Positions 41,433 through 50,805 are shown, counted from the stretch's first letter. The stretch is 64,000 nt of DNA from Bifidobacterium simiarum (GCF_002802905.1 NZ_PEBK01000003.1:229384-293383), one strand, 5' to 3'. The notes: generated by a model from the letters alone, not told the origin. Numbers and translations are program-made.

Positions 41433-44333
41433 TCACGCCTCGATGACGTGCTCCCCCGGCTCCAGCCCGTGCACCAGCAGCGATCCCTTCGGGTACGAGT
41501 GCTGGGTGAACGTGCCTTCGATCGCGTCGTAGCCCGCGCCGAGCTCCACGGCCTCCACTTCGGCGCCGTCGAGCAGCACGCTGGTCGCGCCGGATCGCAG
41601 CGGCGGCACGATCACGTCGGCCTTGGTGCCCACGGGCACGGTCACACGGATCTCGATACCGTCCACGGCCGGACGCTCGCCGGTGGGCACGGTGTTGCCG
41701 CGCACCTCGTACGAGGCGTCGATCTCGCCGGCTCGCACCGGCAGCTTCACCGAGGCCCGCTTCACCGATCCGGGCTGCGGCGCCACGACGAACGACCGGA
41801 ATCCGGCGACGAGCGGCCGGACGCCCATCAGCCCCTCCGGCAGCAGGTAGGCCGGCGACGACGCCCACGGATGCGAGTACGTGGTGTTGGTCTTGAGCCG
41901 CAGGCTCCACGCCTCCATGGTGCCGCCCGCGCCCTGATCGATCATGTGTTGCCAGGTGCGTTCGCCGGTCGATGCGGCGATCAGCGCGTCCGCGTCGGCG
42001 CCGAATCCGGCCTTGTAGAGGCCGCCGAGCAGCACGGCCGCCACGTAGACGCTGCACGCCATGCCGCGTCGGCGCAGGAAGGCGGCCACGCGCGGCAGAC
42101 GCTCCTTCGGCACTTCGGCGAAGGCGAGCGCGAACGCCGAGGCGTGTTCGGCGCAGTGGGCGATCTGTGCCCCGTCGGCACCGGTGTCGAGGCCGTCCAC
42201 GTAGGCGCCGGTCTCGTCGTCCCACAGCTTCTCGTGGATGGCGGCGCGCATGCGGGAGGCCACGTCGGCGAAGTGGCGGGCCTCCTCGGTGTAGCCGAGC
42301 GCCCCGGCGAGGTCGGCGGCGTCGGCGTAGCTCTGCGAGGCGAGCGCGTTGATCACCGTGTTCACGCGGCCGAATTCGAATCCGTCGCGTTCGGCCGGCG
42401 GCCAGTCGATCAGGTCGCCGTCGGTGTGGCTACTCTGACCGGGGTCCTTGACGATCAGTCCGGAGGCTTCGTCGAGGTACTTGTCGGGCAGCATGGCGAC
42501 GATCTGGTCCCAGTGCGCGGCCGCCTGCCGCAGGCTGCCGGTCTGACGCCAGGCGTCGTGCACGGCGAGCACGAGGTACAGCGGCCATTCGGTGGGCCAA
42601 GTGCGGTTGGCGAGCAGAAAGTCGATGGAGTATTCGCCCAGCGTCGGCGAATCGTCGAGGGCGAGGTGGGCGCGCTGCTGCAGCCACGCGTCGGCTTCGT
42701 ACGGGATGCGTTCGCGGGTCCAGGAGTCGGCGTAGATGTTGCCGTTGAGCGCTTCGATGGTGTCCTTCGAAAGCTTCCAGACGCGGTCGAGCACCTCGTC
42801 GGAGGATTCGAAGGCGTCGTCAGCGCCGTGGTACGGGTAGACCAGCGCCTCGGCGTCCACGCGGGTGTCGTGCTCGGCGAGGTCGGCGATCACGTCGGGC
42901 GCGGGTTCGGCGGGCAGGAGCTCCACGTACCGGAAGACGCGCATGCCCCAGGAACGGGCGAAGGTCAGTCCCCCGGTCTTGCCCTTGCAGAAGTGCCAGG
43001 TCTCCTGATACGTGTTGTAGGCGCTGAGCTGGTATTTCACCGTGCCGTCGTCGTTGAGGATCTCGCCGTAGCGAACCACCATGTCGAGCGGCTTGTCGGT
43101 GCGGATGGCGAGGCGTACGCCGCCGGCCACCGCACGGCCGAAGTCCACGATCAGCCGGCCGTCGTCGGTCACCCGCTTGGAGACGGGGTGCCACACCTTG
43201 ATGCGCGGCTTGTTGACCGGGGTGGCGGCCAGATCGTCGAACTGCGACTTGACCACGGCATGGGCCCAGTCGGCGTCGTCGAAATCGGGTTCGGAGATGC
43301 CGTGCTGGTACAGCTGCGTGCGGATGTTCTCGGCGGGCAGTTCGTAGACATGCGTGCCGATGGATTCGGCGTCGGGGTACACGTCGTTGCCGACCTTGGC
43401 GAGCCAGTCGGGGCCGGTGCCGAAGTGGTCGACGGTGCCGTCCTCGTAGGTGACGTCGAGCTGGGCCTCGAAGCGCTGGTCCTCCAGCGCGTAGGCGACC
43501 ACGCCGATCCAGTTGTCGCGGCCGGGCACCAGCCAGTCGGTGACGTCGAAGCCGTCGTAGCGGGTCTCCCCGGCGATGGGGAAGGTGGGGCCATAGCCGG
43601 CGAAGTGGCCGTTGACCCACGCGCGGTAGACGAACTGGCGGCTGCGCCACACGTCGGCGCCGGTGGCGTTCAGGGTGGCCCAGCGCACGGGCTTGTCGGC
43701 GAGGCGGACGCGGCCGCGCAGCAGCGCCCAGCCGCGGGAGTTGTGTTCGGATGTGAGCAGATCGGGCTTGGCAGCGAACTGGTCGGTGTTCTTGCGCTGC
43801 AGGATCTCGTCGTGGGCCACGGCGGGCAGTTCGACCTCGGTGTACGGCGCGGCGGTGATCGGATCGGCCCAGATCGGTTCGGCGTGGTCCCACTGGCGGC
43901 CGGCGCCGGTACCGAAGGTCATCGGCTTGCTGAAGGCGGTGGCCACGGCGGTTTTGCCGGTGCCACGCCACACCTGCACCGCGACCCAGTACCGGCGGCT
44001 GGCGGCGGTGTCGACGTCGGTGAGCTCCACGCCGTCGTAGCCGTCGGAGTCCACGCGGCCGGAGTCCCAGACATCGCCTTCGCCGGCCGATGCCTTGTCG
44101 GGCGTGGACGAGACGATCACGCGGTAGGCGGAGACGGTGTTCGGCGCGGTGGTCGTCAGGCTCAGCCCCAGATTGCTTTCGAGGGGGACGACCCATCGCA
44201 GGACGGGTACGGTGTCCGGTTCGATGTCCACCGGTCTGATCCGGTCGTTGATCAGCAGATTCGTCGGGGCCTTGCCCACCGTCTGGGTCACCAGACGCCT
44301 GATCTCGCCGTCGCGCTCGATATGATCATTCAT
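41433..44333 (-). CDS. Alpha-L-rhamnosidase, GH78 family (copy 2)
   Basis: A cytoplasmic rhamnosidase of 966 residues, a paralogue of the one at 20255. N-terminal fibronectin-like and beta-sandwich domains (PVLRWVVPLESN, the RQFVYRAWVNGHF region near 255) are followed by the helical barrel with ADSWTRERIPYEAD, LIDWPPAERDGFEFG, GAGGTMEAWS and HPWASSPAYLLPEGL, then a C-terminal beta domain. ATG 44333 follows AAAGGGG; the frame runs far upstream through a GATC-rich spacer and a terminator, which I reject as coding. It stands between two DAHP synthase genes, suggesting insertion into a core locus. Confidence 0.87.
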   Translation of the reverse strand: MNDHIERDGEIRRLVTQTVGKAPTNLLINDRIRPVDIEPDTVPVLRWVVPLESNLGLSLTTTAPNTVSAYRVIVSSTPDKASAGEGDVWDSGRVDSDGYDGVELTDVDTAASRRYWVAVQVWRGTGKTAVATAFSKPMTFGTGAGRQWDHAEPIWADPITAAPYTEVELPAVAHDEILQRKNTDQFAAKPDLLTSEHNSRGWALLRGRVRLADKPVRWATLNATGADVWRSRQFVYRAWVNGHFAGYGPTFPIAGETRYDGFDVTDWLVPGRDNWIGVVAYALEDQRFEAQLDVTYEDGTVDHFGTGPDWLAKVGNDVYPDAESIGTHVYELPAENIRTQLYQHGISEPDFDDADWAHAVVKSQFDDLAATPVNKPRIKVWHPVSKRVTDDGRLIVDFGRAVAGGVRLAIRTDKPLDMVVRYGEILNDDGTVKYQLSAYNTYQETWHFCKGKTGGLTFARSWGMRVFRYVELLPAEPAPDVIADLAEHDTRVDAEALVYPYHGADDAFESSDEVLDRVWKLSKDTIEALNGNIYADSWTRERIPYEADAWLQQRAHLALDDSPTLGEYSIDFLLANRTWPTEWPLYLVLAVHDAWRQTGSLRQAAAHWDQIVAMLPDKYLDEASGLIVKDPGQSSHTDGDLIDWPPAERDGFEFGRVNTVINALASQSYADAADLAGALGYTEEARHFADVASRMRAAIHEKLWDDETGAYVDGLDTGADGAQIAHCAEHASAFALAFAEVPKERLPRVAAFLRRRGMACSVYVAAVLLGGLYKAGFGADADALIAASTGERTWQHMIDQGAGGTMEAWSLRLKTNTTYSHPWASSPAYLLPEGLMGVRPLVAGFRSFVVAPQPGSVKRASVKLPVRAGEIDASYEVRGNTVPTGERPAVDGIEIRVTVPVGTKADVIVPPLRSGATSVLLDGAEVEAVELGAGYDAIEGTFTQHSYPKGSLLVHGLEPGEHVIEA

Positions 44334-44661
44334 TTTCTGCCCCTTTGCAAGAACCATCAGTATGCATTCGATCCCATTATTTGTACAGGGGCAGATATTC
44401 GGGAAACCGTCCCCATATTTGGGATTATGGGACGATTGTCGAGACAAATCAAGGCAACTACGCGTATGGAAAACCCCGCGATGGTTATTGCCTATCGCGG
44501 GGTTCGGAAAATCGGCTGACCGGATCGGATTGGTCGGATCGGACAGACCGGACTGTGAGACCGATCCGGCAGGATCAGACCAGACCGGATCGGTCAGACT
44601 GACCGGATTGATCGGATCATTCGGATTGATCAGACCGACCGGATTAATCGGACCGACCGGA
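44334..44661. other. Spacer with aroG terminator and GATC-rich low-complexity tract
   Basis: No gene. It holds the terminator of the upstream DAHP synthase (44472-44504) and a low-complexity tract (about 44510-44661) built of GACCGGATCGG-like words, with some nine GATC. Confidence 0.7.
44472..44504 (-). terminator. Terminator of DAHP synthase copy 2
   Basis: Perfect 11-bp arms (44472-44482, 44494-44504) and an 11-base loop. Read leftward it is followed by TTTCC. Confidence 0.7.
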
Positions 44662-45795
44662 TCACAGCGCGCGGCGCTTGCGGACCGCCTCGGCGAGCGT
44701 ATGCAGCAGCTCGTCGGTGCGATCCCACGGCACGCAGCGGTCCGTGACCGACTTGCCGTACTCCAGCTGGTCGAGCGGAGCCGGCTTCTGCGCACCGGCC
44801 TTGAGGAAGCTCTCCATCATGATGCCGGTGATGCCCTGCTCTCCGGCGGCGAGACGCTCGGCGATGTTCTCCACCACCTCGGCCTCCACCTCCTCGTTCT
44901 TGCCGCAGTTGCCGTGGGCGGCATCGATGATCAGACCGTGCTCGCTGGGGCCGGGGGCCTTGGACTTCTTCAGCGCGGCCAGCGCCTCCTTCACCGACTC
45001 GGCGTCGTAGTTCGGGCCGTGGCTCGAACCGCGCAGAATCAGGTGGCAGTCGGGGTTGCCCTTCGTCTCCGCGGCGATCACATGACCGTCGAGGTTGATC
45101 GACAGGAAGTGATGCTGGAAGCTCGAGGCGTAGCAGGAATCGGCCGCCGCCTTGATCGAGCCGTCGGTGGAGTTCTTGAAGCCCACCGGCATCGACAGGC
45201 CGCTCGCCAGCTCGCGATGCACCTGGCTTTCGGTGTTGCGCGCGCCGATCGCACCCCAGCTGATCGCGTCGGACAGGTACTGCGGGGTGATCGGATCGAG
45301 CCACTCGGTCGCCACCGGCACGCCCAGGCTCAGCACGTCGGACAGCACCTGACGGGCCATGAACATGCCCTTGCGGATGTTGAACGTGCCGTCGAGATCG
45401 GGATCGTTGATCAGGCCCTTCCAGCCGATCGTGGTACGCGGCTTCTCGAAGTACACGCGCATCACGATGAGCAGATCGTCGTTGAGCTCGTACTTGACCT
45501 CCGCCAGACGCTGCGCGTACTCGTGCGCGGCCTTCGGATCATGGATCGAGCAGGGGCCCACCACCACGAGCAGACGGTCGTCGCGCCCATGCAGCACGTC
45601 ACGGATCTCCTGACGGGAACGGGCCACCAGATCAAGCTGGCTGTCGCTGAGCGGAATCTCACGAATAAAGGAGCGAGGTGCCGGAATAGGGTCAAGCTGA
45701 TAGATGTTCACGTCCATTGTTTCGGGAAAGACCGCGCGCTCCGAGAGATTGCGCCGTTCGTCTTCGCTGCTGTCGGGACCGCGAAGGATTGCCAT
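44662..45795 (-). CDS. DAHP synthase, class I (copy 2)
   Basis: A second AroF/G/H-type DAHP synthase of 377 residues with the same motifs as copy 1: GPCSIHDP, KPRTTIGWKGLINDPD, TEWLDPITPQ, WGAIGARNTESQ, DAAHGNCGKN and GIMMESF. ATG 45795 follows AAGAGGTGAG; an in-frame extension upstream runs into the adjacent terminator hairpin and is rejected. The two enzymes probably differ in feedback control, as paralogues in other bacteria do (inference). The pair is split by the GH78 gene. Confidence 0.95.
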   Translation of the reverse strand: MAILRGPDSSEDERRNLSERAVFPETMDVNIYQLDPIPAPRSFIREIPLSDSQLDLVARSRQEIRDVLHGRDDRLLVVVGPCSIHDPKAAHEYAQRLAEVKYELNDDLLIVMRVYFEKPRTTIGWKGLINDPDLDGTFNIRKGMFMARQVLSDVLSLGVPVATEWLDPITPQYLSDAISWGAIGARNTESQVHRELASGLSMPVGFKNSTDGSIKAAADSCYASSFQHHFLSINLDGHVIAAETKGNPDCHLILRGSSHGPNYDAESVKEALAALKKSKAPGPSEHGLIIDAAHGNCGKNEEVEAEVVENIAERLAAGEQGITGIMMESFLKAGAQKPAPLDQLEYGKSVTDRCVPWDRTDELLHTLAEAVRKRRAL

Positions 45796-45883
45796 ATTTC
45801 TCACCTCTTTCATCGTGCTATGTGTTGGATAGCGATGTGATTCGCCGCCTCGACCATCGAGACGGACTACCCCACTATAGACG

Positions 45884-45917
45884 AAACGGGCATGGGGTGT
45901 CGTCCCCATGCCCGTTT
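45884..45917. terminator. Terminator downstream of pepC
   Basis: Perfect 14-bp arms (45884-45897, 45904-45917) and a 6-base loop. The T run is stronger on the plus strand (TTTTT) than in the leftward direction (TTT). Confidence 0.7.
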
Positions 45918-45931
45918 TTGGTCAAGGTGGG

Positions 45932-47266
45932 TCACCGAGCCAAAGCGCCCATCGGATCCCAGGCGGGGAGCATGATGGCGGGCTCGTTCAGGGCTTCGAG
46001 GTAGTCCTTGGGGAGCATGGACTTCGGCACGGCGATCTCGTAGACGTACTCGCCGAACCAGTCGTCGCTCATGGTGAAGTAGCCCTTGTCGGCGATCTTG
46101 TCGCCCCACGAGTTCTCCACGCGCCAGCGGCGGGTGGTCTTCCCGTCGTCGGCCACGTCCACGCCGACGAACGCCATCGCATGGTTCATCGCGGAGTCGG
46201 CGAACCGCACGCGGGTCTCCTTGTCCATCGTGAAGTCGAAGTCGTACACGCTGCCGTACTCGAACAGATCGGTGGCCCACGCGCCGTTCTCGCGGTCCAT
46301 CATCGGATGGCAGTCCGCACCGAACCACACCGGGATGCCCTCGTCGGCCATGATTCTGCGGGCGCAGTCCTTCATGAACTCCACCGGCACGTTGAGGTAT
46401 TCGGTCGGGGTGCCGCCGACCACGTTGCCCAGATGCTCGATGCCGATCTTGCGGCCCTTCGGATGCTCGGCGCGCGGATCGTCCACCAGACACACGTAGT
46501 CCTCGAGGCCGGCGTCCACGTACTTGGCCCAGAACTCCTGCGGGGTGATCTCGCCGTCGCGGTGGAAATGGCCCTCGTCGTCGGTCCACTCCCAGTCGAA
46601 CGAGGTGGGCGGGGTGCCGAGGTGGATCGTCAGCACGCGGTGCGCCGCGGCCACGGTCTCGGCCACCACCGAGTCGGCGTCCTCACCCGCGTAGATGCGG
46701 GCCACGCCCTGCCGCAGCACGGCGCGCAGATTGGTGTTCATCTGGCCGGTGTTCTGCGAGCTGGCCGTCTCCGGGAACAGGTCCTTCGGCACGGCGCCGT
46801 ACTTCTCGTACACGTTCATGGCCATCGTCCACTGACCGCCGTCGCCCATCACGTCGTGGAGCAGGTGCTGCACCAGACGGGAGTCCTCAGGCTCGCCGGC
46901 GGCGTGCAGGGCGGCCATGTCCTGCATGAAGTAGTTGGCGCGTTCCAGCTTGTCGTAGTACATCGCGTAGTTCTGCGAGAACTCGAAGTCCTTGATGCCG
47001 AGGTTGCGCTTGGCCACGAACCGGGCCACGTTGAGCGAGCTGAACAGCCAGCAGCGGCCGGAGCGGGCCTGCGAGGTGACCTTGCCGTTGTCGACGGTGA
47101 CGGAGAAGCGGCGCTGCAGCAGACGGGCGCGGTCGTAGTTGCGGGCCATCTTGTCGATGCCGCCGAGCGTCACCGCGTTCATGGCAAGACGGTTGACGGG
47201 GTTGGCGGCGAATCCGTCGCGCAGGGCGGCGAGACGGCCGTCATCCAATGGCTTGAGATCGGACAT
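45932..47266 (-). CDS. pepC: Aminopeptidase C (bleomycin hydrolase family)
   Basis: A cytoplasmic C1-family cysteine aminopeptidase of 444 residues, removing N-terminal residues from peptides. The catalytic triad is visible: Cys72 in QARSGRCWLFSSLN, His in MNHAMAFVGVD near residue 360, and Asn in VENSWGDK near 382. The C terminus ends soon after AWDPMGALAR, as in PepC enzymes that trim their own tail. ATG 47266 follows AAGGAGGAATC. A terminator hairpin follows the gene. Confidence 0.95.
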   Translation of the reverse strand: MSDLKPLDDGRLAALRDGFAANPVNRLAMNAVTLGGIDKMARNYDRARLLQRRFSVTVDNGKVTSQARSGRCWLFSSLNVARFVAKRNLGIKDFEFSQNYAMYYDKLERANYFMQDMAALHAAGEPEDSRLVQHLLHDVMGDGGQWTMAMNVYEKYGAVPKDLFPETASSQNTGQMNTNLRAVLRQGVARIYAGEDADSVVAETVAAAHRVLTIHLGTPPTSFDWEWTDDEGHFHRDGEITPQEFWAKYVDAGLEDYVCLVDDPRAEHPKGRKIGIEHLGNVVGGTPTEYLNVPVEFMKDCARRIMADEGIPVWFGADCHPMMDRENGAWATDLFEYGSVYDFDFTMDKETRVRFADSAMNHAMAFVGVDVADDGKTTRRWRVENSWGDKIADKGYFTMSDDWFGEYVYEIAVPKSMLPKDYLEALNEPAIMLPAWDPMGALAR

Positions 47267-47377
47267 GATTCCTCCTTGAATATGGGGATTGCTGAAGAGT
47301 CGGATTGCTGAAAGGGTCGGGGATATCGAACGGCTCCCGCCGGAGAATCCGGACGGGAGCCGAAACTACGCTACCGA

Positions 47378-48838
47378 TCAGTGCGCGGCGGGCTGAACCG
47401 GCTGCTCGTCGGTCTGATCGCCGTCGGTGGCCGGAGCGGCAACCGGGGCCGCGGCTGCCGCGGGGTCGACCGGCACCGCGTTGGCCACCGGCACATCCGG
47501 GGCCTCGGCGGGGGCGGCCGCATCGGCGGGCTGATCGACGACGTCGCCCACGGCCTGGGCCACGCCGGCCGGAACGCCGGCGGCGGCACCGGCGGCCGGG
47601 CCACCGAAGCCGAACGCGTTGGCGAAGATGGAACGCAGCTCGTCCACGCGGGCGGTGATCGACGCCTCGCGGGCCTGCAACGCGGTGATGTGCTCCTGAA
47701 GGCCCTCGATCTCCTTCTGGGAGGCTTCGCGACGCTGCTGCACCTGAGCCTCGGCCTTGCGGGTGGCCTCCTCGATCAGGGCCTTGCCCTGTGCGTCGGC
47801 CTCCTCGCGGGTCTTGGCCGCGTAGGCGTCGGCGTCATCACGGGCGGCACGGGCCTGGGCGAGCAGGGCGTCGGATTCCTGCTGGGCCTGCTCGCTGCGC
47901 TCCTTGACGCTGGCGAGCACCTGATTCACCTTGGTGCTGGCCTCGTCCTGCTGGGCGGCGATGTCCTTGCGGATCTGCTCGACCTCGGCGGCGGTCTCCG
48001 CCAGACGGTGGGCGCGCTCCACGTCGGCCGAATCGGTCAGACGGCGGGCGTCGGCCTTGGCCTTCTCCAGGATCTCGCCGGACTGGCGCTTGGCGTCGGA
48101 CAGCATCTTGCCGACCTGATCGCGCACGTCGTTGAGGCGGGCGTTGGCCTGATCCAGAGCCTTCTGGATGCGGTCGTCGGATTCGATCTTCTTCTTGGAG
48201 ATCTCCTCGTCGGCGGTCTTGCGCTGATCGGCGATCTCCTGGCTGAGCTGGGTGCGCTGCTCGGCGATCTGGCGCTCGTGCTCGGCCTTCTCGGCGGCGA
48301 GCTTCTTGCTCTGCTCGTCACGGGCGTTCTCCAGCTCCAGACGCAGGGTCTCGCGCTGTTCGCCGGCCTGCTTCTCGGCCACGGACTTCAGCTGGCTGGC
48401 GGTCTGCTTGGCGGACGAGAGGATGGTGTTGGCCTCGTTGCGGGCCTTGGCCACGAGGGAATCGGCTTCGGCCTGGGCGTCGTCGTGCACCTGGGTGGCG
48501 TCGATCGACGCGTTGTTGAGCAGGGTGTCGGCCTTCTCCTGCGCGGTCTTGCGGGTGCGGGCGGCATCCTGCTTGGCGCGCTCCAGCAGCTCGCGGCTGG
48601 TCTGCTCGGCCGAGGCGAGCAGCTGCTGCGCGGAGGCGCCGAGGGAGGCGAACGTGTTCTTCTGCGGGGTCTTGCGGGCCTTCTCCTCCTGCAGCTCGGC
48701 CTCGAGCTTCAGGATGCGCTGATCGTATGCCTTGATCTGCTCGCGCATACGTTCCGTGTTCTCACGCATGGTGGCCAGCGTGCCGTCCACCGCGTCCTTG
48801 TCATATCCCTTCCACACCACCGGGAATTCTTCTGTCAT
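47378..48838 (-). CDS. DivIVA-like long coiled-coil protein
   Basis: A 486-residue protein with an N-terminal DivIVA-like motif (FPVVWKGYDKDAVDGTLATM), then about 330 residues of Ala/Glu/Lys/Gln-rich heptads predicted to form a long coiled coil, and a C-terminal Ala/Pro-rich disordered tail from about residue 415. The closest known types are actinobacterial polarity or cell-wall scaffold proteins such as Wag31/Scy relatives; I do not name it further. ATG 48838 follows GAGGT. It is a single-gene unit downstream of pcp, with a CGGCTCCCG/CGGGAGCCG hairpin after the stop. Confidence 0.75.
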   Translation of the reverse strand: MTEEFPVVWKGYDKDAVDGTLATMRENTERMREQIKAYDQRILKLEAELQEEKARKTPQKNTFASLGASAQQLLASAEQTSRELLERAKQDAARTRKTAQEKADTLLNNASIDATQVHDDAQAEADSLVAKARNEANTILSSAKQTASQLKSVAEKQAGEQRETLRLELENARDEQSKKLAAEKAEHERQIAEQRTQLSQEIADQRKTADEEISKKKIESDDRIQKALDQANARLNDVRDQVGKMLSDAKRQSGEILEKAKADARRLTDSADVERAHRLAETAAEVEQIRKDIAAQQDEASTKVNQVLASVKERSEQAQQESDALLAQARAARDDADAYAAKTREEADAQGKALIEEATRKAEAQVQQRREASQKEIEGLQEHITALQAREASITARVDELRSIFANAFGFGGPAAGAAAGVPAGVAQAVGDVVDQPADAAAPAEAPDVPVANAVPVDPAAAAAPVAAPATDGDQTDEQPVQPAAH

Positions 48839-49140
48839 AGCGACTACCTCACAAGCGCCTTGAACCATACGGGGAGCTCCCCCGACTGGTAGGAACTTTA
48901 GCGCACGCGGGGACGAAATCCCATCGGGGCACACATACTTGCCACAACCTCGACACAGGCGTTTCGCCATTCGGATCGTCGGGGTGGTTTCCGGGGTGAT
49001 TCCGGTCGGTCCGAAGGGTGATTCGGAAGGTGATCCCGGGCCGAGTCCGACCGATTTTTCAGGGTGATCCGGACAGGTCTAAGAGCCGATCTCCCGGAAT
49101 CAGTCGCCGGTCTCCCGGAAGAGAAGCCGATCTCCCGGAA
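48839..49140. other. Short intergenic region with a 26-bp duplication
   Basis: No gene. A 26-bp sequence occurs at 49084-49109 and again at 49125-49150; the second copy includes the last codons and stop of the pcp gene. CTCCCGGAA words are scattered around them. Confidence 0.6.
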
Positions 49141-49800
49141 TCAGTCGCCGAGGATCTCGTCGGAGACCGGGTGGTCCCAGTACGCCACGGTGGCGCGGAT
49201 CGCGTCCTCGGCGGCCGCGATCATCTGATCGAGGGAGAGGCCGGAGCCGTACTTGCCGCCGTCGCCGACCTTGGGGAAGCTAAGGAACCCGGTGAGGGCC
49301 TTGTCCTGCCGGGAGTTCCAGTCCAGCAGCCGGTAGAACAGCGAGTTGCACACGAACGTGCCGGCGTCGGAACTCAGCGTGGCGGGAATGTTCTGCTCGG
49401 TGAAGTCGTGCAGGATGGATCGCAGCGGCAGGCGCGTCCAATAGGCCGCCGGGCCCTCCGGCTCGATCGGCACCCGGCGCGGCTGCACGTTGTCGGCGTC
49501 CGGGCGGGAGGCGTCGATGAGGTTCGTGGCGCAACGTTCCAGCGCCACCGAATGGGCGTGGGTCTTGAGCCCGGTGGCGATCACCACGTCGGGGTGCACC
49601 GTTTCGATGGTCTCGAGCAGGGTGGGCCAGGCGTTCTGGAAGCTCAGCGGCAGCAGCACGGAGGTGACGCTGATCTCGCAGCCCTCCGGCGGGGCGCTCA
49701 CTCCATGCTCCTCGAGCGTACGGCTCACCTGGGCGCTCGGATTGACCTCGATGCCCTCGTACGGGTCGAATCCGGAAACAACGACGTTGAAATGCCGCAT
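49141..49800 (-). CDS. pcp: Pyrrolidone-carboxylate peptidase-like protein, catalytic His replaced
   Basis: A 219-residue member of peptidase family C15, which removes N-terminal pyroglutamate. Family features are VVVSGFDPYEG with NPS, Glu88 in ALERCATN and Cys151 in SDAGTFVCNSLFY. The usual GFIHVP motif with the catalytic His reads GFLSFP here, with Ser174 at the His position, and the EGxxxYxTxLP region is kept as EGPAAYWTRLP. The triad therefore looks incomplete, so it may be inactive or altered. ATG 49800 follows AAGGAGGACC. It sits in a leftward housekeeping set downstream of ispD. Confidence 0.8.
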   Translation of the reverse strand: MRHFNVVVSGFDPYEGIEVNPSAQVSRTLEEHGVSAPPEGCEISVTSVLLPLSFQNAWPTLLETIETVHPDVVIATGLKTHAHSVALERCATNLIDASRPDADNVQPRRVPIEPEGPAAYWTRLPLRSILHDFTEQNIPATLSSDAGTFVCNSLFYRLLDWNSRQDKALTGFLSFPKVGDGGKYGSGLSLDQMIAAAEDAIRATVAYWDHPVSDEILGD

Positions 49801-49917
49801 CGGTCCTCCTTGTGCTGCTGACTTGCCTGCTATTGCCTAGTATCGCCTATTGTCGCCGCCGACGTCTGCCACACCGACGTCTGCCACCGCCGACGTTTCG
49901 ATCGACGTTCCGGACGC

Positions 49918-50805
49918 TCAGCCGCGCAGACTGCCGACCAGCGCGTGCATGCGGTTGCGCCAGTACTCGGCGTCGTTCGCCCTCGCCTCGGCCAGCGTGC
50001 CCGCGATGGATTCGGCCACGGGGATGTCGGCCAGCGTGGTGATCTTCAGGTTGGTCTCTGATCCGCTCACGATGGTGACGGGGGTGTCGGGCAGATAGTC
50101 CACCACCACCCGGGTATCGTCGGTGGGATGGAAATCCGGGTCGTCGGCCGCCTTGGCGTACGCCTCGCGGATCGTATGGAACCGGAACGCCTGCGGGGTC
50201 TGGGCACGGAAGGTGTTGGGACGGTCCGGCACCGAGTCGATGGCCTTGCGGTCGCCGAGATCAGCCGTGAGCAGCACGGTGTCGGTGCTGGGCACGGCCA
50301 CCGTGGCGGCATCGAACTGATTCAGGGCCTCCACGCAGCCGCGGATCGCGGACTGCTCGACGAACGGGCGCACCGCGTCGTGGATCAGCACCTTGGCGTC
50401 GCCGGGGATGCCGGCGTCGGCCAGCACCTGCAGCGCCGACTGCGTGGAATCGGAACGTTCCCTGCCACCGTCGATCACCATGCGCACCTTGGCGTAACGC
50501 CCCTGCTCGCACAGCGTCTCCACGGCCTGGCGCACCTTGGGATTGACCACCACCACGATGTCGGTGACCTGCGGATTGTGCTCAAACGCCTCGATCGACC
50601 ACTGCACGATAGGCCGGTCGCCCACGGAGACCAGCTGCTTGGGATTGTCGGGGTCGAAGCGGGTGCCGAATCCCGCGGCCAGCACCACCGCCACCACGGG
50701 GACGTCCCGAATCTGCTCGGTCTGCGGCTGTTCGGTCTGTGCCTGCCCGGTCACGCCCTGCTCCTCCTGCTCATCCTGACTCTTCTCACACATAGGCTTC
50801 ACCAT
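49918..50805 (-). CDS. ispD: 2-C-methyl-D-erythritol 4-phosphate cytidylyltransferase
   Basis: Transfers CMP to methylerythritol 4-phosphate in the non-mevalonate isoprenoid pathway. About 295 residues, with a Gln/Glu-rich N-terminal extension of some 35 residues, then the nucleotide-binding VVAVVLAAGFGTRF loop, SVGDRPIVQWSIEAF, the GGRERSDSTQSAL motif, HDAVRPFV and the TPQAFRF segment of IspD. ATG 50805 or 50793 are possible; the ribosome site is poor. It lies 125 bases behind the yfiH-type gene. It is not fused to IspF. A 15-bp tandem (50718-50747) encodes part of the extension. Confidence 0.92.
   Translation of the reverse strand: MVKPMCEKSQDEQEEQGVTGQAQTEQPQTEQIRDVPVVAVVLAAGFGTRFDPDNPKQLVSVGDRPIVQWSIEAFEHNPQVTDIVVVVNPKVRQAVETLCEQGRYAKVRMVIDGGRERSDSTQSALQVLADAGIPGDAKVLIHDAVRPFVEQSAIRGCVEALNQFDAATVAVPSTDTVLLTADLGDRKAIDSVPDRPNTFRAQTPQAFRFHTIREAYAKAADDPDFHPTDDTRVVVDYLPDTPVTIVSGSETNLKITTLADIPVAESIAGTLAEARANDAEYWRNRMHALVGSLRG

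Noticed and set aside
41448..44519. Long open frame antisense to the second GH78 gene (over 1000 codons)
   Set aside because: Same GC-driven shadow effect; its composition is unlike a real protein and the opposite strand encodes a clear GH78.
44334..44795. Upstream extension of the second GH78 gene
   Set aside because: The frame crosses a terminator and a GATC-rich tract, encodes repetitive Asn/Pro/Asp residues, and a good ribosome site marks ATG 44333.
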